Positions 20,246 through 32,100 of a stretch of DNA of 64,000 nucleotides are shown here, one piece after another (position 1 is the first letter of the stretch; each line of letters starts with the position of its first letter). Under the pieces are notes generated by a model, which was not told the origin of the DNA, did no database searches, and saw only the letters and a list, made by a program, of their open reading frames with translations. The stretch is from contig CAJFCJ010000009.1 of NCBI GenBank assembly GCA_904063045.1, forward strand, positions 414,942 through 478,941, read 5' to 3'. The translations under genes were made by a program, and so were the position numbers. Source of the stretch: Dimorphilus gyrociliatus. Taxonomy: Eukaryota > Annelida > Polychaeta > Dinophilidae.

Positions 20246-22683
20246 TAAGGTAAGCAAACTATGAATCGACCTAAGTTTGCCTTCCTAGACTTTTCATGCT
20301 TTCTTTTTTTTGCATAAGTATACGGAATAATTGATTGTTATCGAATAAACTATTCATGGAAGGCTTCAATTTCTGCAATTTGCTGGTTTTTTTTTACGAC
20401 CCACACGGTTCAATAACAATCGATGACGTCATTAAAGCACATTGCGGGAAAAGAATATGTCATGCGTACTTTAACTCTGATGTCCGATTTCAGCTGTAGA
20501 GATATATCACGTAATTTATACGTATGGTATATATACAGAACGATTCCTTTAAAGTGTAACATCTATGTATTTGTTTCTTATATCGCATCACAGTTGACGA
20601 TAGAAACTTTCTTTTCCTTCCCATATTCTTTATTTAGGATATTATTTATTTATTTATTTATTTATTCAAGACAGAAACGTTGTATGAATTATAAAACTAA
20701 ATTGAGGTGTTGGTGACAAACTGGGATGTTGAGTAATTAATCAGGTTTACACTTTATGATACCAGTAATTTATGAAAGTTCCTTTTTATTATTAATTCAT
20801 TCCAGCTAATTTTTAAGCTAGTTTGTCTGAAGTAGGATAAAAGAGGATTAAAAAAAAAAGTGATTCCTTTTCATGGAATTAGTTCAAATTCAAGTCAGAA
20901 TTAGTCTCTTGACGAGTTTGGACAGGCCAAAAGCGCTAAAAAAAGCACAATAAATCCTCTTTATTTTTCGCCTTGTTCGTCATAATCAATAGCACGCCTC
21001 GTTTAAGTCTGTTTAGGCAAACTATGTGATGATAGAAAGAAATTTATGTCTAACAAATTGTATAAACGATCGTGATGAAAAGTATCATATAAACCAAGTA
21101 CTGTAAATATAGAATAGGTAAAAATTGCTCTAAATATTTTAATATATACTATGCATATAGCGTATATATTTATTTATATTCTTTTAATAGTTTCATATGA
21201 TACCTAACTATAGTCTAATTCTGTCTACTGTTTATAGAGTTTATTGATATTCTCGTAGTTTATTTATAAATATAATAGACGTCTAAATATATACTTATAT
21301 ATATATATATAATTTTTTTTTATTCATTTAGCTTGCATGTATACTTTCATATATTTACAATATCATATTTTTGGCTTAGAGGTGAAACACTCCCAAGAGC
21401 AATTTACTATTTCCTAGCTTTTCTCTCTGGCATGAACTTCCGGTAATTTTAAGTTATTAATTCATCTTTCCATGATGTAACTACTCTAAAAGTCTAAAAG
21501 AAAAGTTGCATAAACATAAAAGGAAAAAGATAAAAGAGCAGAAAATTGAATATTAACTCAAGAGATTACCATATTAAACTATGAAAATTATTGTTTTATT
21601 GTTGTTTGGAAACTCTATTTTCATTAGTACCACAAACGCCAAAAGACATAATTAAAAAAGAAAATGAAATAATAAAAGGCGATGGGAAGTAGTAGTTGAT
21701 CATAATAAAGAGCTAGCTAAGAATATAATTAATCAAAAGTCTATTTCCTATTTGGCGTCATTATAGGACGATAACTGGTAGGCTCCAGCCCTAAGTAAAT
21801 TGATAATATACCTAGCAATGGTTTAATGTCAAAATATTTGATGGATGGACTTGGTGCTTAGCTTTAAAAGAGCTGATCAGTAGCTTTTTCCTCAATATGC
21901 GAAAGAAAATTATGATTAACTAAGCCGTAGACGAGAAAAGCTTGTCAGACTTATCCTGGGACAATAGGAATAGAGCTCATTCATCAATTGCACTATTGAT
22001 ACGGACATTGTACGGAATGGTGGTGACCTATATTGATTTCGATCGTAAATTAATGACGCTCGATAACAGACCCTGGTCTCCTTTCTACTCCCAATTCGCA
22101 CTAAATTTCCTCTGCCGTCCACTTCACACTTATTCCCACATCGGAGGGAATAAAGGCGATTTGCCATTTTTCCGCGAAAAAAGTATTGATGTAAATAAAT
22201 AGAAAGGAAAAGAATAAGTTTTAGACCGCATCGAATGTGTTCAGAGTTTATAGGTACACTTCAGCTCAATACCCATGACAGTATCGCGTAAAAGGGCGCA
22301 AATTAAATCTGCACTCGGAGTTTTTCGAAGGTTTCTCGCGACAAACGCCGAGTTTCTTGGACGACCGTCTGTCAGCTTGAGTTTGCTTCACATCGCCGAG
22401 TATTCATTGACAAAGTTACAATCGCATTCACGAGGCGGCATTGCTGTAGCGGCTCGAAAGTAGAACTCAAATACGATCAAGTCGAGAAAAAGTGAGAGGA
22501 AAAGAGAAAGAAACAGTAAGAGGAGAGCTGTCCTTTAATGAATTCTTGAGCAAATTTTGTATTGTTCACACGGTTGATACCGTAAAGTGGATTTACTCTG
22601 TTGCGTATTTCTAGTTGTTTGTACAGGTGGCGCTCGCTTAGAGGATTCGTCAGTGATCAACCGAGTTTTCATACCTTAACACT

Positions 22684-23277
22684 ATGCTGTATCGGATCGA
22701 CATGACCTGCTCTAAGACGTCGGTGACTCTTTTCTTAGGTCTTATTTTATCTACAGCCGGTTTTGTTCTTACTCTGGCCGGTTGGTTTGCCCCTCCAATA
22801 AATTCATACGTTGAACGAATCCGGTTAACCGGTCCCATAATTCTTCTAATCGGTATGGGATTACTAATAATCTCGTGTCTGTTATGCGTCTACGTGCAGG
22901 GAAAATGTTGCTCATTCTGCTATTCGGACGCCTCTGCATTGAAGGAGTCGTTCGATTCCTCTCCAACTTCTCAAGCCTTCCAATCTCCATCGGCCACCTC
23001 AGCCGGTCTAGGGGAAGAATACAATTGCGTTCACCTCAATGAGGAGAAAACGAAAAAACGGAAAACGAGGACTAATAATTTGGATACAGTTACCTACTTG
23101 CCACCAGACAATCCTACAGCGTCACTTGTAGGACTAGATGAGGAGCCATCAACATCAGCAGCAGATCACCCTTTAAGGGTTGGCCCTCCGCCTTCGTACG
23201 GCGATTTGCAGTTGCGTCGTAGCGAACGGCGAAAAGTCAAATGCAGTTCCATTGAAGAGGACACGTTCATTTTGTGA
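22684..23277 (+). CDS. Small two-helix membrane protein, uncharacterised (TMEM200-like layout)
   Basis: Intronless gene of 197 residues. Two hydrophobic helices lie at about residues 13-37 (VTLFLGLILSTAGFVLTLAG) and 48-68 (GPIILLIGMGLLIISCLLCV), joined by a short loop ending in E-R-I-R-L-T-G-P. They are followed by a Cys-rich KCCSFC juxtamembrane motif and a long polar tail with PPPSYGDLQ, a possible PPxY-type ligand, and an acidic C-terminus. The helix pair with ER-(M/I)-(K/R)-L-x-GP between them resembles the TMEM200 family, but similarity is short and I would not transfer a name. PPPSY could recruit WW-domain proteins such as NEDD4 ligases; this is inference. Long spacers on both sides suggest a regulated gene. 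Confidence 0.6.
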   Translation: MLYRIDMTCSKTSVTLFLGLILSTAGFVLTLAGWFAPPINSYVERIRLTGPIILLIGMGLLIISCLLCVYVQGKCCSFCYSDASALKESFDSSPTSQAFQSPSATSAGLGEEYNCVHLNEEKTKKRKTRTNNLDTVTYLPPDNPTASLVGLDEEPSTSAADHPLRVGPPPSYGDLQLRRSERRKVKCSSIEEDTFIL

Positions 23278-24163
23278 TATTGGATGAATAGAGCATTGAT
23301 TGGCCTACGTGTATTCGTATTTTTTTTACTATGAAAAAACAGTTGTATATATACTGTTTATATACATAAATATTCATACAGTTTTCTCTAGTCGACGACA
23401 ATTACATTATATAATGCGTAAGTATGAAATAAATGTTATAAGTATATTCAGTATTATTATAAAAGTTGTATATTTGTGCATCGTGTATACTTTTATATAA
23501 ATATTCTGAATATACAATGCATACTTATATACATATATTTTGTAAATATACACACATATATATATATATATTTGTGTGTATACTAATAATGTATCGATAT
23601 ATCTATGTTTGTATACGGGTGCTCAATTATATTGAAAACGTCAAAAATTACCAGGTTGTTTATACTGTTATACTGTGTACATTGCAGTATATGAACGGTT
23701 AAGTAAATAGAAACTAACTTTATTTGTTTATTTTTACAAAGTAATTCTCAGTTTTTTCTGCGATTTTAATCCATTAAAACTTGATTAAAAGAGAATTGGA
23801 AGAATTTTCCTTCTCTCTTTTTTAGAAAGAAAGCATAAAATAAAAGTAAGTATGGAAAGAGGAGAGAGACAAACAACAGTGGGAATAATTCGTACTAAGT
23901 TCATTTTTCTTATTTTTTTTATTGATTATCTAATGAAAGCTAAAAGGAAACAAAAATTTTATTTTCTACGTATCTATATCATATTTTTCCTATCGTTAGC
24001 GATCTTCCTTGATAGATTCCTACTATTGCTAGTTCTGTTTTTTTTAATAGATACTAATATATTATATTAAGTTGTTTTCTTTGATATTATTAATTATAAA
24101 ATAAGATATGTATTCGTTTCAATTTTGTTCCTACCCTTTATACCCCTTCCTTTCTTATCTATT

Positions 24164-24342
24164 CCTCTCTCTCTCTCTCTCTCTCTCTGTATCTCTCCCT
24201 CTCTCGCTCTCTCGCGCTCTTTGTCTCTCTCTCTCTTTCTCTCTCTCTCACTTTCTCACTCTCTCTTTCTCTCTTTCCCTCTCACCCTCTCACTCTCTCG
24301 CTTTATCAGCTTATCTATCTCTATATCTCTCTTTCATTCTGT
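24164..24342. repeat. CT-rich microsatellite
   Basis: About 180 bases of (CT)n with scattered T, G and CCC interruptions. It gives long meaningless Ser/Leu frames. Confidence 0.95.
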
Positions 24343-27300
24343 ATCTTCAATACTCTTTGTTTTCTGATATATTTTATTATTTTTACTCCCTATTCTATTT
24401 TAATCCATATTTTCCCATCAAAAGGCTTCAATATTATGTATTTAATGAGTTTATTAATAACAGCTGTTACTTTAAAAAAAGTTAAAATATTATTCACGAA
24501 TCCGTCAATCCAAAATGACCTAATTTAGCCTTTGGATGTTACTAGTTGTGCTTCCTTAAGCTTGTTCAATGAAATTTTTACTACTACAAGAGATAAGCTT
24601 TTAGTATTATTCGTTTTCCCGCTTCATTGATATTTTAAAAAAATTACAAAAGGAAGAAAAAATCAAAGAAAGCTGTTGATTTGTAAAGAACTCAGCAGAC
24701 GAGTTATACGTACCTTGGAGGATAGCCGGGTCTGTAAAGTCTATATTTATAATACATGGTAAATTCTTGTTCTTTTGGATGTCTTGAATTTCAGTTTGCA
24801 CCAATATGATTTATTGTAAAATACTGCATATATACTTATAGTTTAATGCATAGGTGTAGTCTGTAGATACTAGTGGCATTCACACAAGATTAAGGTATAT
24901 TACAACTGGAAAAGTGTAAGCACCGTGTTGAAAAACTATACATATATTTTTCGTATTATATACTATATATCATATGGGAGACCAACGACGGAAAATGCAT
25001 TAGGCATTTGCGGAAACGATTCGTAAAAGCGTTAGCCGTAAAAGAGATTGCTGTATAGTGTGCTCGACTGCAAAACGCGGAAATTTCGCTGTTTTGCTTG
25101 CTCGTCGAATAATAATACTTACTTTAGCATCTGCTAAAACATTCCAAAACCTTACTTGTTCTTCGATCTGGTTTATATACAAGCAAATTTGATACGCATT
25201 ATTCCTAGTTGGAATAGACAAACAATGAACAAAACTATACAGTACTTAAACGAGAAGAATAAATGATCGTTTAATATTTTTTTCTAGTTGAGCGAATCTT
25301 TACAGGTTATTTTATTTGTGATCTTCTTATTCGGACGAATTGTGTCAGATCAAATGGATAAAGAACAAGTTACGTCTTCTTTAAAATCAAGTTTTATTTT
25401 ATACAGCATCCGCGGAAAAATCCTTGCAATCGTTAATTAGATAAAAAAGAAAAAATCGATAACTTTTTTTTACCATCTCTCCTATTTTCTATCTTCTCCA
25501 TCCTCCTCCCCCTTCCACCTCCATCGCATTTACCATAACCTTCATGTATTCACATATCCCCTTCCTCAATTTGTTCCTAATTCTTTTTCAACAGATTTGT
25601 GGAGCGTTAAAAACCTAAAGAAACCATCTTAATAGGAAATCGGTGAGCGTCTAAGTCAGTGAGAGTCTACGTGACACTAAACTAAATATATTGTATATAA
25701 GAGTACAATAGGAAAAGCGAATCGGAAATAGTACGGCATCTTCCTTCAAATGAAGTGCGAATTAGCCGGACTAAGGGATATATATGATTCTTACATAATT
25801 TATATAAACCTATATAGGCGTCCCGGGAGCGATAAAAGACGTTTGTACAGAAAAAATGGAAAAAGGGGTCGCGATTAGAAGGTCGTACTCTTGACGCCTC
25901 TTAAATTATTTCATCACGTGACTAACTACCTTATTGTAAAAAGTTATTTGAAAAGGAAGAGCAGGTCTATAATCTGTATATGATCGCGTGACGTCGAGGG
26001 AATCAAATCTGGCCTGAAATTAGCATTTTCATTCAGAGACGATTAGAGTTTAGATGCGTACTTAAAAAAGATTCGAGAAAGATGCCAATTGATAAATAAC
26101 TTAAAAATTCTGTCCTCTTCATATATTGTTTATTCTATATAAATAGTATATGACATACAATCGATCTTGAATGAAAGAGACTTTCGATACTTGAATAATG
26201 AAGACTGAAGTAGGATCTTTTTCGAACTGTAAGTAACCCCCAACTAGTTCTGCTGGCTTTGGTGTTGCAAAGCATAAAAGACGGCTTCAGGGCATATCTT
26301 TATTTAGTAAAGAGACCACCAGCATTTACTTAAGCCGGGTTTTCTCTTTTCTCAGCTCCTCTTATTTGTTGGTTTCACTTTCATAAGAAATAGGTTGATA
26401 CTAGGAAGAAAGAAGACTATCTTTTCATCCAATTTTCCTAAAAACATCTAATATATCTAATTCAATATAATATATTTAAGTAGTAAAAAATTTAGCCTTT
26501 TACTTTACCTTTTTCCACTTATGTTTCGTATAATTGTTTTTCATTATTCCATCCTTTTTTCCTATTCCTTTTTTCTCTATCCTTTTTTGCCTATAGCCCG
26601 ACTTAATTACGTCCGCTGACTCCGTCCCCCGTCTCGGATATTGCCTTATCCACAGTTTCGAATTGAGATTCGCTAAAAAGTAATTAAGTTTTTGTTTTTA
26701 TTCATTGATTTTTTCCCTTTTGTCTTTCTGGTAGTGAAGAGCTTTTGAAGAACTTCTTTTCTATTATTGTTTTTATTTTCTTTATATTGTTGTAACTAAG
26801 CTGTTTACAGTTTATCACAACTTCTGACAACACACCTTACGGCTTAATCTATCATGTTATAATTCCAAAATATCAATCTTTTCCTGTGTTAGGAACCCCT
26901 TTCGAGAGGAATGTACGGAAGGAAACAGGTCCTTCTTGACTGATTAAAACGATTACTCTGATAGTATGTTATTTTTCATCAAGTCGTTGGTTTTCTAGAC
27001 ACTAGGCTTATGCTTGTCTGGGCACATGGAAATAAGTATTCGACAATGAATATTAACATGTAGTTTATTAAAGAGATTCAGTTCAAATGTCAATAAATAG
27101 AGGTGGCAGAGAGTAATTACCTAAAAACCTTCTCTAAAGGCGAAATATACTTATTACTCAGTGCATGTACTGCAAATAGACGTTTTGTTTTGACTATAAC
27201 CTATTCTAAGCAATCAGCATGAGTAATCCCTGGCAAGGACGAATGATTTATAGAGCGAGGGGACGTCCAAATTGGTAAGTGCTGTCCGAGATAGCGTCTA

Positions 27301-27461
27301 AAATACCACTTCGAATCGTGTACTATCAAGTAAAAGGAGGAACCTAAGGAGAGAAATGCCAAACTGATTTGAAAATGATTATCTGAAAGGCTACTCTTTA
27401 TATATTATCCGCATTCAAAGATGTAAACTTCAGGCATCGTGCATATAAGATTTACTACTGC

Positions 27462-27496
27462 ATATATATATATATATATATATACTGTATATATAG
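27462..27496. repeat. TA microsatellite with ACTGT interruption
   Basis: Around 24 bases of (TA)n followed by CTGTATATATA, forming an imperfect palindrome. Confidence 0.9.
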
Positions 27497-28269
27497 CGTT
27501 TGTATGTACCATAAAATGCAGTATATATGATCTGAACAGTTTTATTACTAATACATTATCATTTATCTATATTAGATTATATGCAATATATTAACTTATT
27601 ATATAATTTATACTATATACAATGTATAGAGCATGTTCTATATCCGTATACTAATTTTGATACGTTGATTGTGGGAAATTAGCTAAAAATTTAATATTCT
27701 CCAACTTAAATTACGTCGCTCATTTATTATTCTATAAAAATTATTTGATGAAAGGCGTCTAATCGGAGTAAGCGTTCAATTGCTAATCGACAATTTATTG
27801 ATTATCTATTATTTTAAAACAAGTTCTCAGCTAGACCAAACTAAAACTTTGATCGAAGCTTAATAAAATTAGAGATTATAAATAAATTATTTAGAGGCCA
27901 ACTTACATAATTTTTTAATACCTGCTCTTTTCAAAATGAAAGATAGGTTATAAAGTGGAATACTAAAATTGAAATATATCTATATTAATAATAAGAAAAC
28001 TCTTATTTACATAAAAAGTATCATAGATACTTAATGTTCAATAAAACAATATTAACTTTATTAAGGGAAATGAAATGAAATATCCATTCAATGCAAACAA
28101 TAAAAAGGAGAAAGAAAGAGTGAGTTAGAGAGGAGAAATAGATTAATAAATTTATAAATAGCAAGTTACAGAATGAATAAGACTATAACAAAGAAGTATG
28201 AGACAGAGAAAAAGATAGAAATGTATAGGAGTGGGGAGATGTGCACCCAGACACACAAACACAGTACAA

Positions 28270-28310
28270 CAGAGAGAGAAAGAGAGAGAAAGAGAGCGAA
28301 AGAGGGAAGG
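28270..28310. repeat. GA microsatellite
   Basis: Interrupted (GA)n of about 40 bases. Confidence 0.9.
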
Positions 28311-29112
28311 AGATCGTAAAAAACCTTGTAACTGTATCTTAACATTAATGTAATTAATAACCTTTTTAAAATAAAGAGCCTGCGAGGATATAGCAACATT
28401 TTTTTAGTTATTTGTAGATCTATACATAGAATAGAGAATATATCTATAATATTCTTGTTTTCTTGTTTTTACCATCCAACCAAGGACATGTCGACCCAAT
28501 TCAAGGCAGGACACAAACAGCCTAACAACTTTTAAAGTAGTTACGTAACAACGTACTAAGAGATAATCTCGATTCTATACTTTTAGGAGAAATAATAATA
28601 AAATACTAAATAACAGCCTTGTCTGATAAAACAAACTATATGATTAGCATTTAGCTTCTATAAATATTATATAAGAAACCCCAGATGTCTTTCCCCTATT
28701 GTTTTAATTTTATAAAAGAGGGCTTATCTCTTCTTTATTATATTTTTTTACGTAAGAAAATTGATTATGCGATAAGTTTAATCACGAATATAAAAAATTC
28801 GCTTTAAGCCTATGAACTACCTTCTTTTAAAGATAAGAAGAAACTTCGGGAAATTTCCAATTAATCAAGGGTTATTTGCATGCTTATGAAAAATGCTTGC
28901 ATCTTCTTGTAATGTTTTAGGGGAGATTAAATTGACTATGTTACACTTACATTCACTCTAGAATTGCAAAGAAAAGCTATATTTTAAATGTTCAATGCTT
29001 GTTATTCAAGGTTATTGAACATTGAACTTGTAGATTACTTACGTAACAATTTTTTTTGTGTGAAAACCAATATTTGCATATGCATAAGAACTGATTTTAG
29101 AACATCAAATCG

Positions 29113-29119
29113 TATAAAA
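29113..29119 (+). promoter_or_regulatory. TATA box of vitellogenin
   Basis: TATAAAA lies 64 bases before the start codon, which places transcription initiation near 29144 and leaves a leader of about 30 bases. A TATA promoter fits a strongly expressed, tissue-specific gene and contrasts with the other promoters here. Confidence 0.7.
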
Positions 29120-29176
29120 GCCGAAGCTTCGTTTAGATCTGTACGAAGCAGTCAAGTCGAGGCATAAACAATAAAC

Positions 29177-32100
29177 ATGCAGTCGGCAATTTTGCTTTTG
29201 ATCTCCCTCGCATTCGCTAGTAAGTATATTTCATAAAATTGAATTTTATAACGTTGAATAAACTTTTCTCCTATTTTTATAGGCGCATTCAACATTCAAC
29301 CAAACCCTTTCCAACCTAAACAAGTTGGCACTGATGATGCACTTGTTTTTGATTATGAAAGTGATATTTTACATGGAATTGAAGGTGCTTCACAAACTTA
29401 CTCCGGACTTAAGATTAAGGGACAACTTGTTTGTACTTATGAATTGGCAAGAAGACCTCTATCTGGATCCACTACTCTCAAATTGAGAAATGTTGAAATT
29501 TTGCAAGCTAAACGTTTGGAACTTCCAACTCCTCTCAACCAAATCCCAGTTGGTGATATGGCCAGATTGAGCGATGTTGAAGATCTCGTCGAAATGATCC
29601 AAAAGCCTTTCGGTTTCAAATTTCTTGAATCAGAAATCGATGATGGAAAGATCTATGTCGAAAGAGATGATGAAGATTGGTCTGTCAACATCAAGAGAGC
29701 CATCGTTAGCGGTCTTCAACCATTTTTACCAAAGGAATTTGAAAAAACTCCCCAAGTATTCAATGTACAAGAACGTGATATCAGCGGAACTTGTGATACC
29801 AAAATCACTTACAACAAACTTTCCGGTTCTGATGAGGTCTACGTTTTGAACAAGGTCCGCAACTTCACCAACTGTGAAGAAACCGCTTCTCCAATCTACA
29901 AATTCTCCACCTCTGGTCTTTCTAGATGTTTGGAAAGAACCGAAGATGAATTGACCTGCAAATACGAATTGGTTCCATCAATGAAAACTCAATACGAAAT
30001 TTTGGTATTGGAAGGTTCCGAAACCATCCCAGCTGTTTTACTTCAAGCCAGACAAAACTCTATGTACTTCATCCCAATCACAGGAGTTAAGACCAATACC
30101 GTCGCCGTTCACGGACTCACCTCTATGGTCCTCAAGAAGGTCATCAGAGACAATGGTGAAGTTAGACCAATCACTGGTGGAAGATACGTTTCCAAAAACA
30201 TCGAATTTGAAGTCAACAAGAAACAATTGTTGCCAGAAAGAATCTTGGAAACTATTGAAATGTCTGAACAAGGAAGATTTGAGGAAGAAATTGTTAGAGA
30301 AATCGAAACTTTGCACGGACAAATCAAATTGGGAGCCGAAGAAGTTAAAGTTCAATTGGAAAAGGTTGTTGGTTTGTTGAGAAAATGCACTCCCACCATG
30401 TTGAAGAGAATCATGAAACAAATCAGAGATGAAGAACAACAAACCATTTTGATGGATCTTCTCCCAACTTGCGGTACCCCTGAGTGTGCTACCGTTGTTT
30501 TGGAACTCATCGAAGAAGAATCCGTTTCTCTTGTTAAATCCATTACTTACGTCAAGAGTCTCTCATTGAAAGCTCAACCATGCAAAAAAATCATTGAACA
30601 ATTGTTGAAACTCTCCGAAAGACTCCAAAAAGTCAGCTTGAAGAGAACCGTTGTCCTCGCCGTTGGAACCATGACCGACCGTCTCCAAACTATGTACAAG
30701 GATGCCAGAAGATACGAACAAGTTGAATCTTTCGTTAACAGAATCGTCTCCAAATTGATCGATATTGCCGAAAACAACATCAGAACCAACATGGATAGAT
30801 GCAAGTGCGTCTTGAAAGCCCTCGGAAACATCCAATTGACCAGAGAACAAGTTTCCAAAACTCTTGACTTGGCAAAATCTCAGAAATATGAAACCGAAAT
30901 AAGAATCGAAGCTATCGATACCGTCAGAAAGGTTGAATCTTTTGAATATTTGGAAAAGGTTCTTCTCGAAATCTTCCTTGATCAATCCGAAAATGTTGAA
31001 TTGAGAATGCACTGCGTTAAGTTGCTTGTTGAAAAAGAATGCAGTCTCCCAACTCTCCAAATTATTGTTCAACACATCCAATATGAGCGCAATGTTAACC
31101 TTCAATCTTTCGTTTGCTCAATGTTGAAATCTTACTCTGAAATGGTCTACCCAACCACTGTTGCCGCTCTTTTCAGAGAAAACTTGAAACACTTGCTCAT
31201 CACCAACAAACTCCCAGTTTTCCCAATCCAATACTCTCACACCTTGAAAATGTTCGGTTTGGACATTCCTTCTCTTTCTGGAGCTTACTCTGTCCTTCAA
31301 TACACCACCCCTGTCTCCACCCAAATGGTTCCAGCTTGGATCAACTATAAAACTTACTTGACTGGTATGGGACACGTTACCAAGCCCATTGAAGTTAGCT
31401 TAAAGACCAAAGGATTGCCCCAATACCTCCAACAAGTTTTGGGAAGCAAAGTTTCCATCATTGCCAAGATGCTTGAAGGTGAACTTTCTTTGGAAAAGAT
31501 CAAGGAAATTTTCCAAGAAGAAAGCATGAAATTGCCAAGAGAACTCTACGAATTGTTCAATAACAATGAATACAGAACCTTGTACATGTCCAGAGACTTC
31601 GATATCGAAAAGAACTTGGAATTGAGCATCCGTCTTTTCAACTACGAAACCATCTATTTGGATGTTCCAGCTCTTAGAGAAATCGTTGAAGATGTTTTGA
31701 AAACCCTCATCGTCAAATCTTCCAGCCCAAGAGATATCTACTCCCAAGTTACTGATCTCCTTGAACAATTGCAAACTGGACTTGACATCAGCATGACCAA
31801 TATTTTGGGCTCTGTCAATGCCATGACTCTTATCCCAAGCCCAACTGGACTCAATACTGCATGGAACTCCACCTATGCTAACATCTTCCACATGAGAGGA
31901 CAACTTAAAATCGTTACCGAACCAAGAATCGAAAAATGCATCAAATATCTTCAATTCCCAAGAAAAATCCATATCGAAACCCAAAATAAGGACTTCCAAA
32001 TCAGACACATCTTGATCAAGAGAAACAAATTGGTCAGTGCTATCCCCAAGATCCAAACCGGTGTTATGTATGAAGCTTTCGTTAGCACTATCTTGCCCAT

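Larger units (their letters stand above)
19646..22683. other. 3 kb gene-poor region upstream of the two-helix protein
   Basis: Mostly AT-rich DNA with no gene I can support. Two GTAAGGTAAG elements (around 19834 and 20246) look like splice donors, and 20191-20245 is bounded by a polypyrimidine-AG and the second donor; this could be non-coding leader exons of the gene at 22684. From about 22000 the composition becomes less AT-rich with more CpG, consistent with a promoter. Open frames at 20423, 21942 and 22275 show no family features. Confidence 0.4.
23278..29176. other. 5.9 kb gene desert before vitellogenin
   Basis: By far the longest gap here. It is AT-rich and full of simple repeats: TA tracts around 23564-23590 and 27462-27496, a 180-base CT tract at 24164-24342 and a GA tract at 28270-28310. 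I found no reliable coding exon; many short open frames translate simple repeats. One possible exon start lies at 27220. The region may hold distal regulatory DNA of vitellogenin, but no specific site was recognised. Confidence 0.5.

Noticed and set aside
20423-20716. 97-codon open frame in the gene-poor region
   Set aside because: Composition follows AT-rich DNA and a TTTA repeat; no start context, splice support or family features.
21916-22202. Overlapping 80-codon open frames on both strands
   Set aside because: Located in a probable promoter with lower AT content; neither frame shows a domain or a credible neighbour exon.
24108-24485. Open frames of Ser/Leu repeats
   Set aside because: Translation of the CT microsatellite; no conserved sequence.
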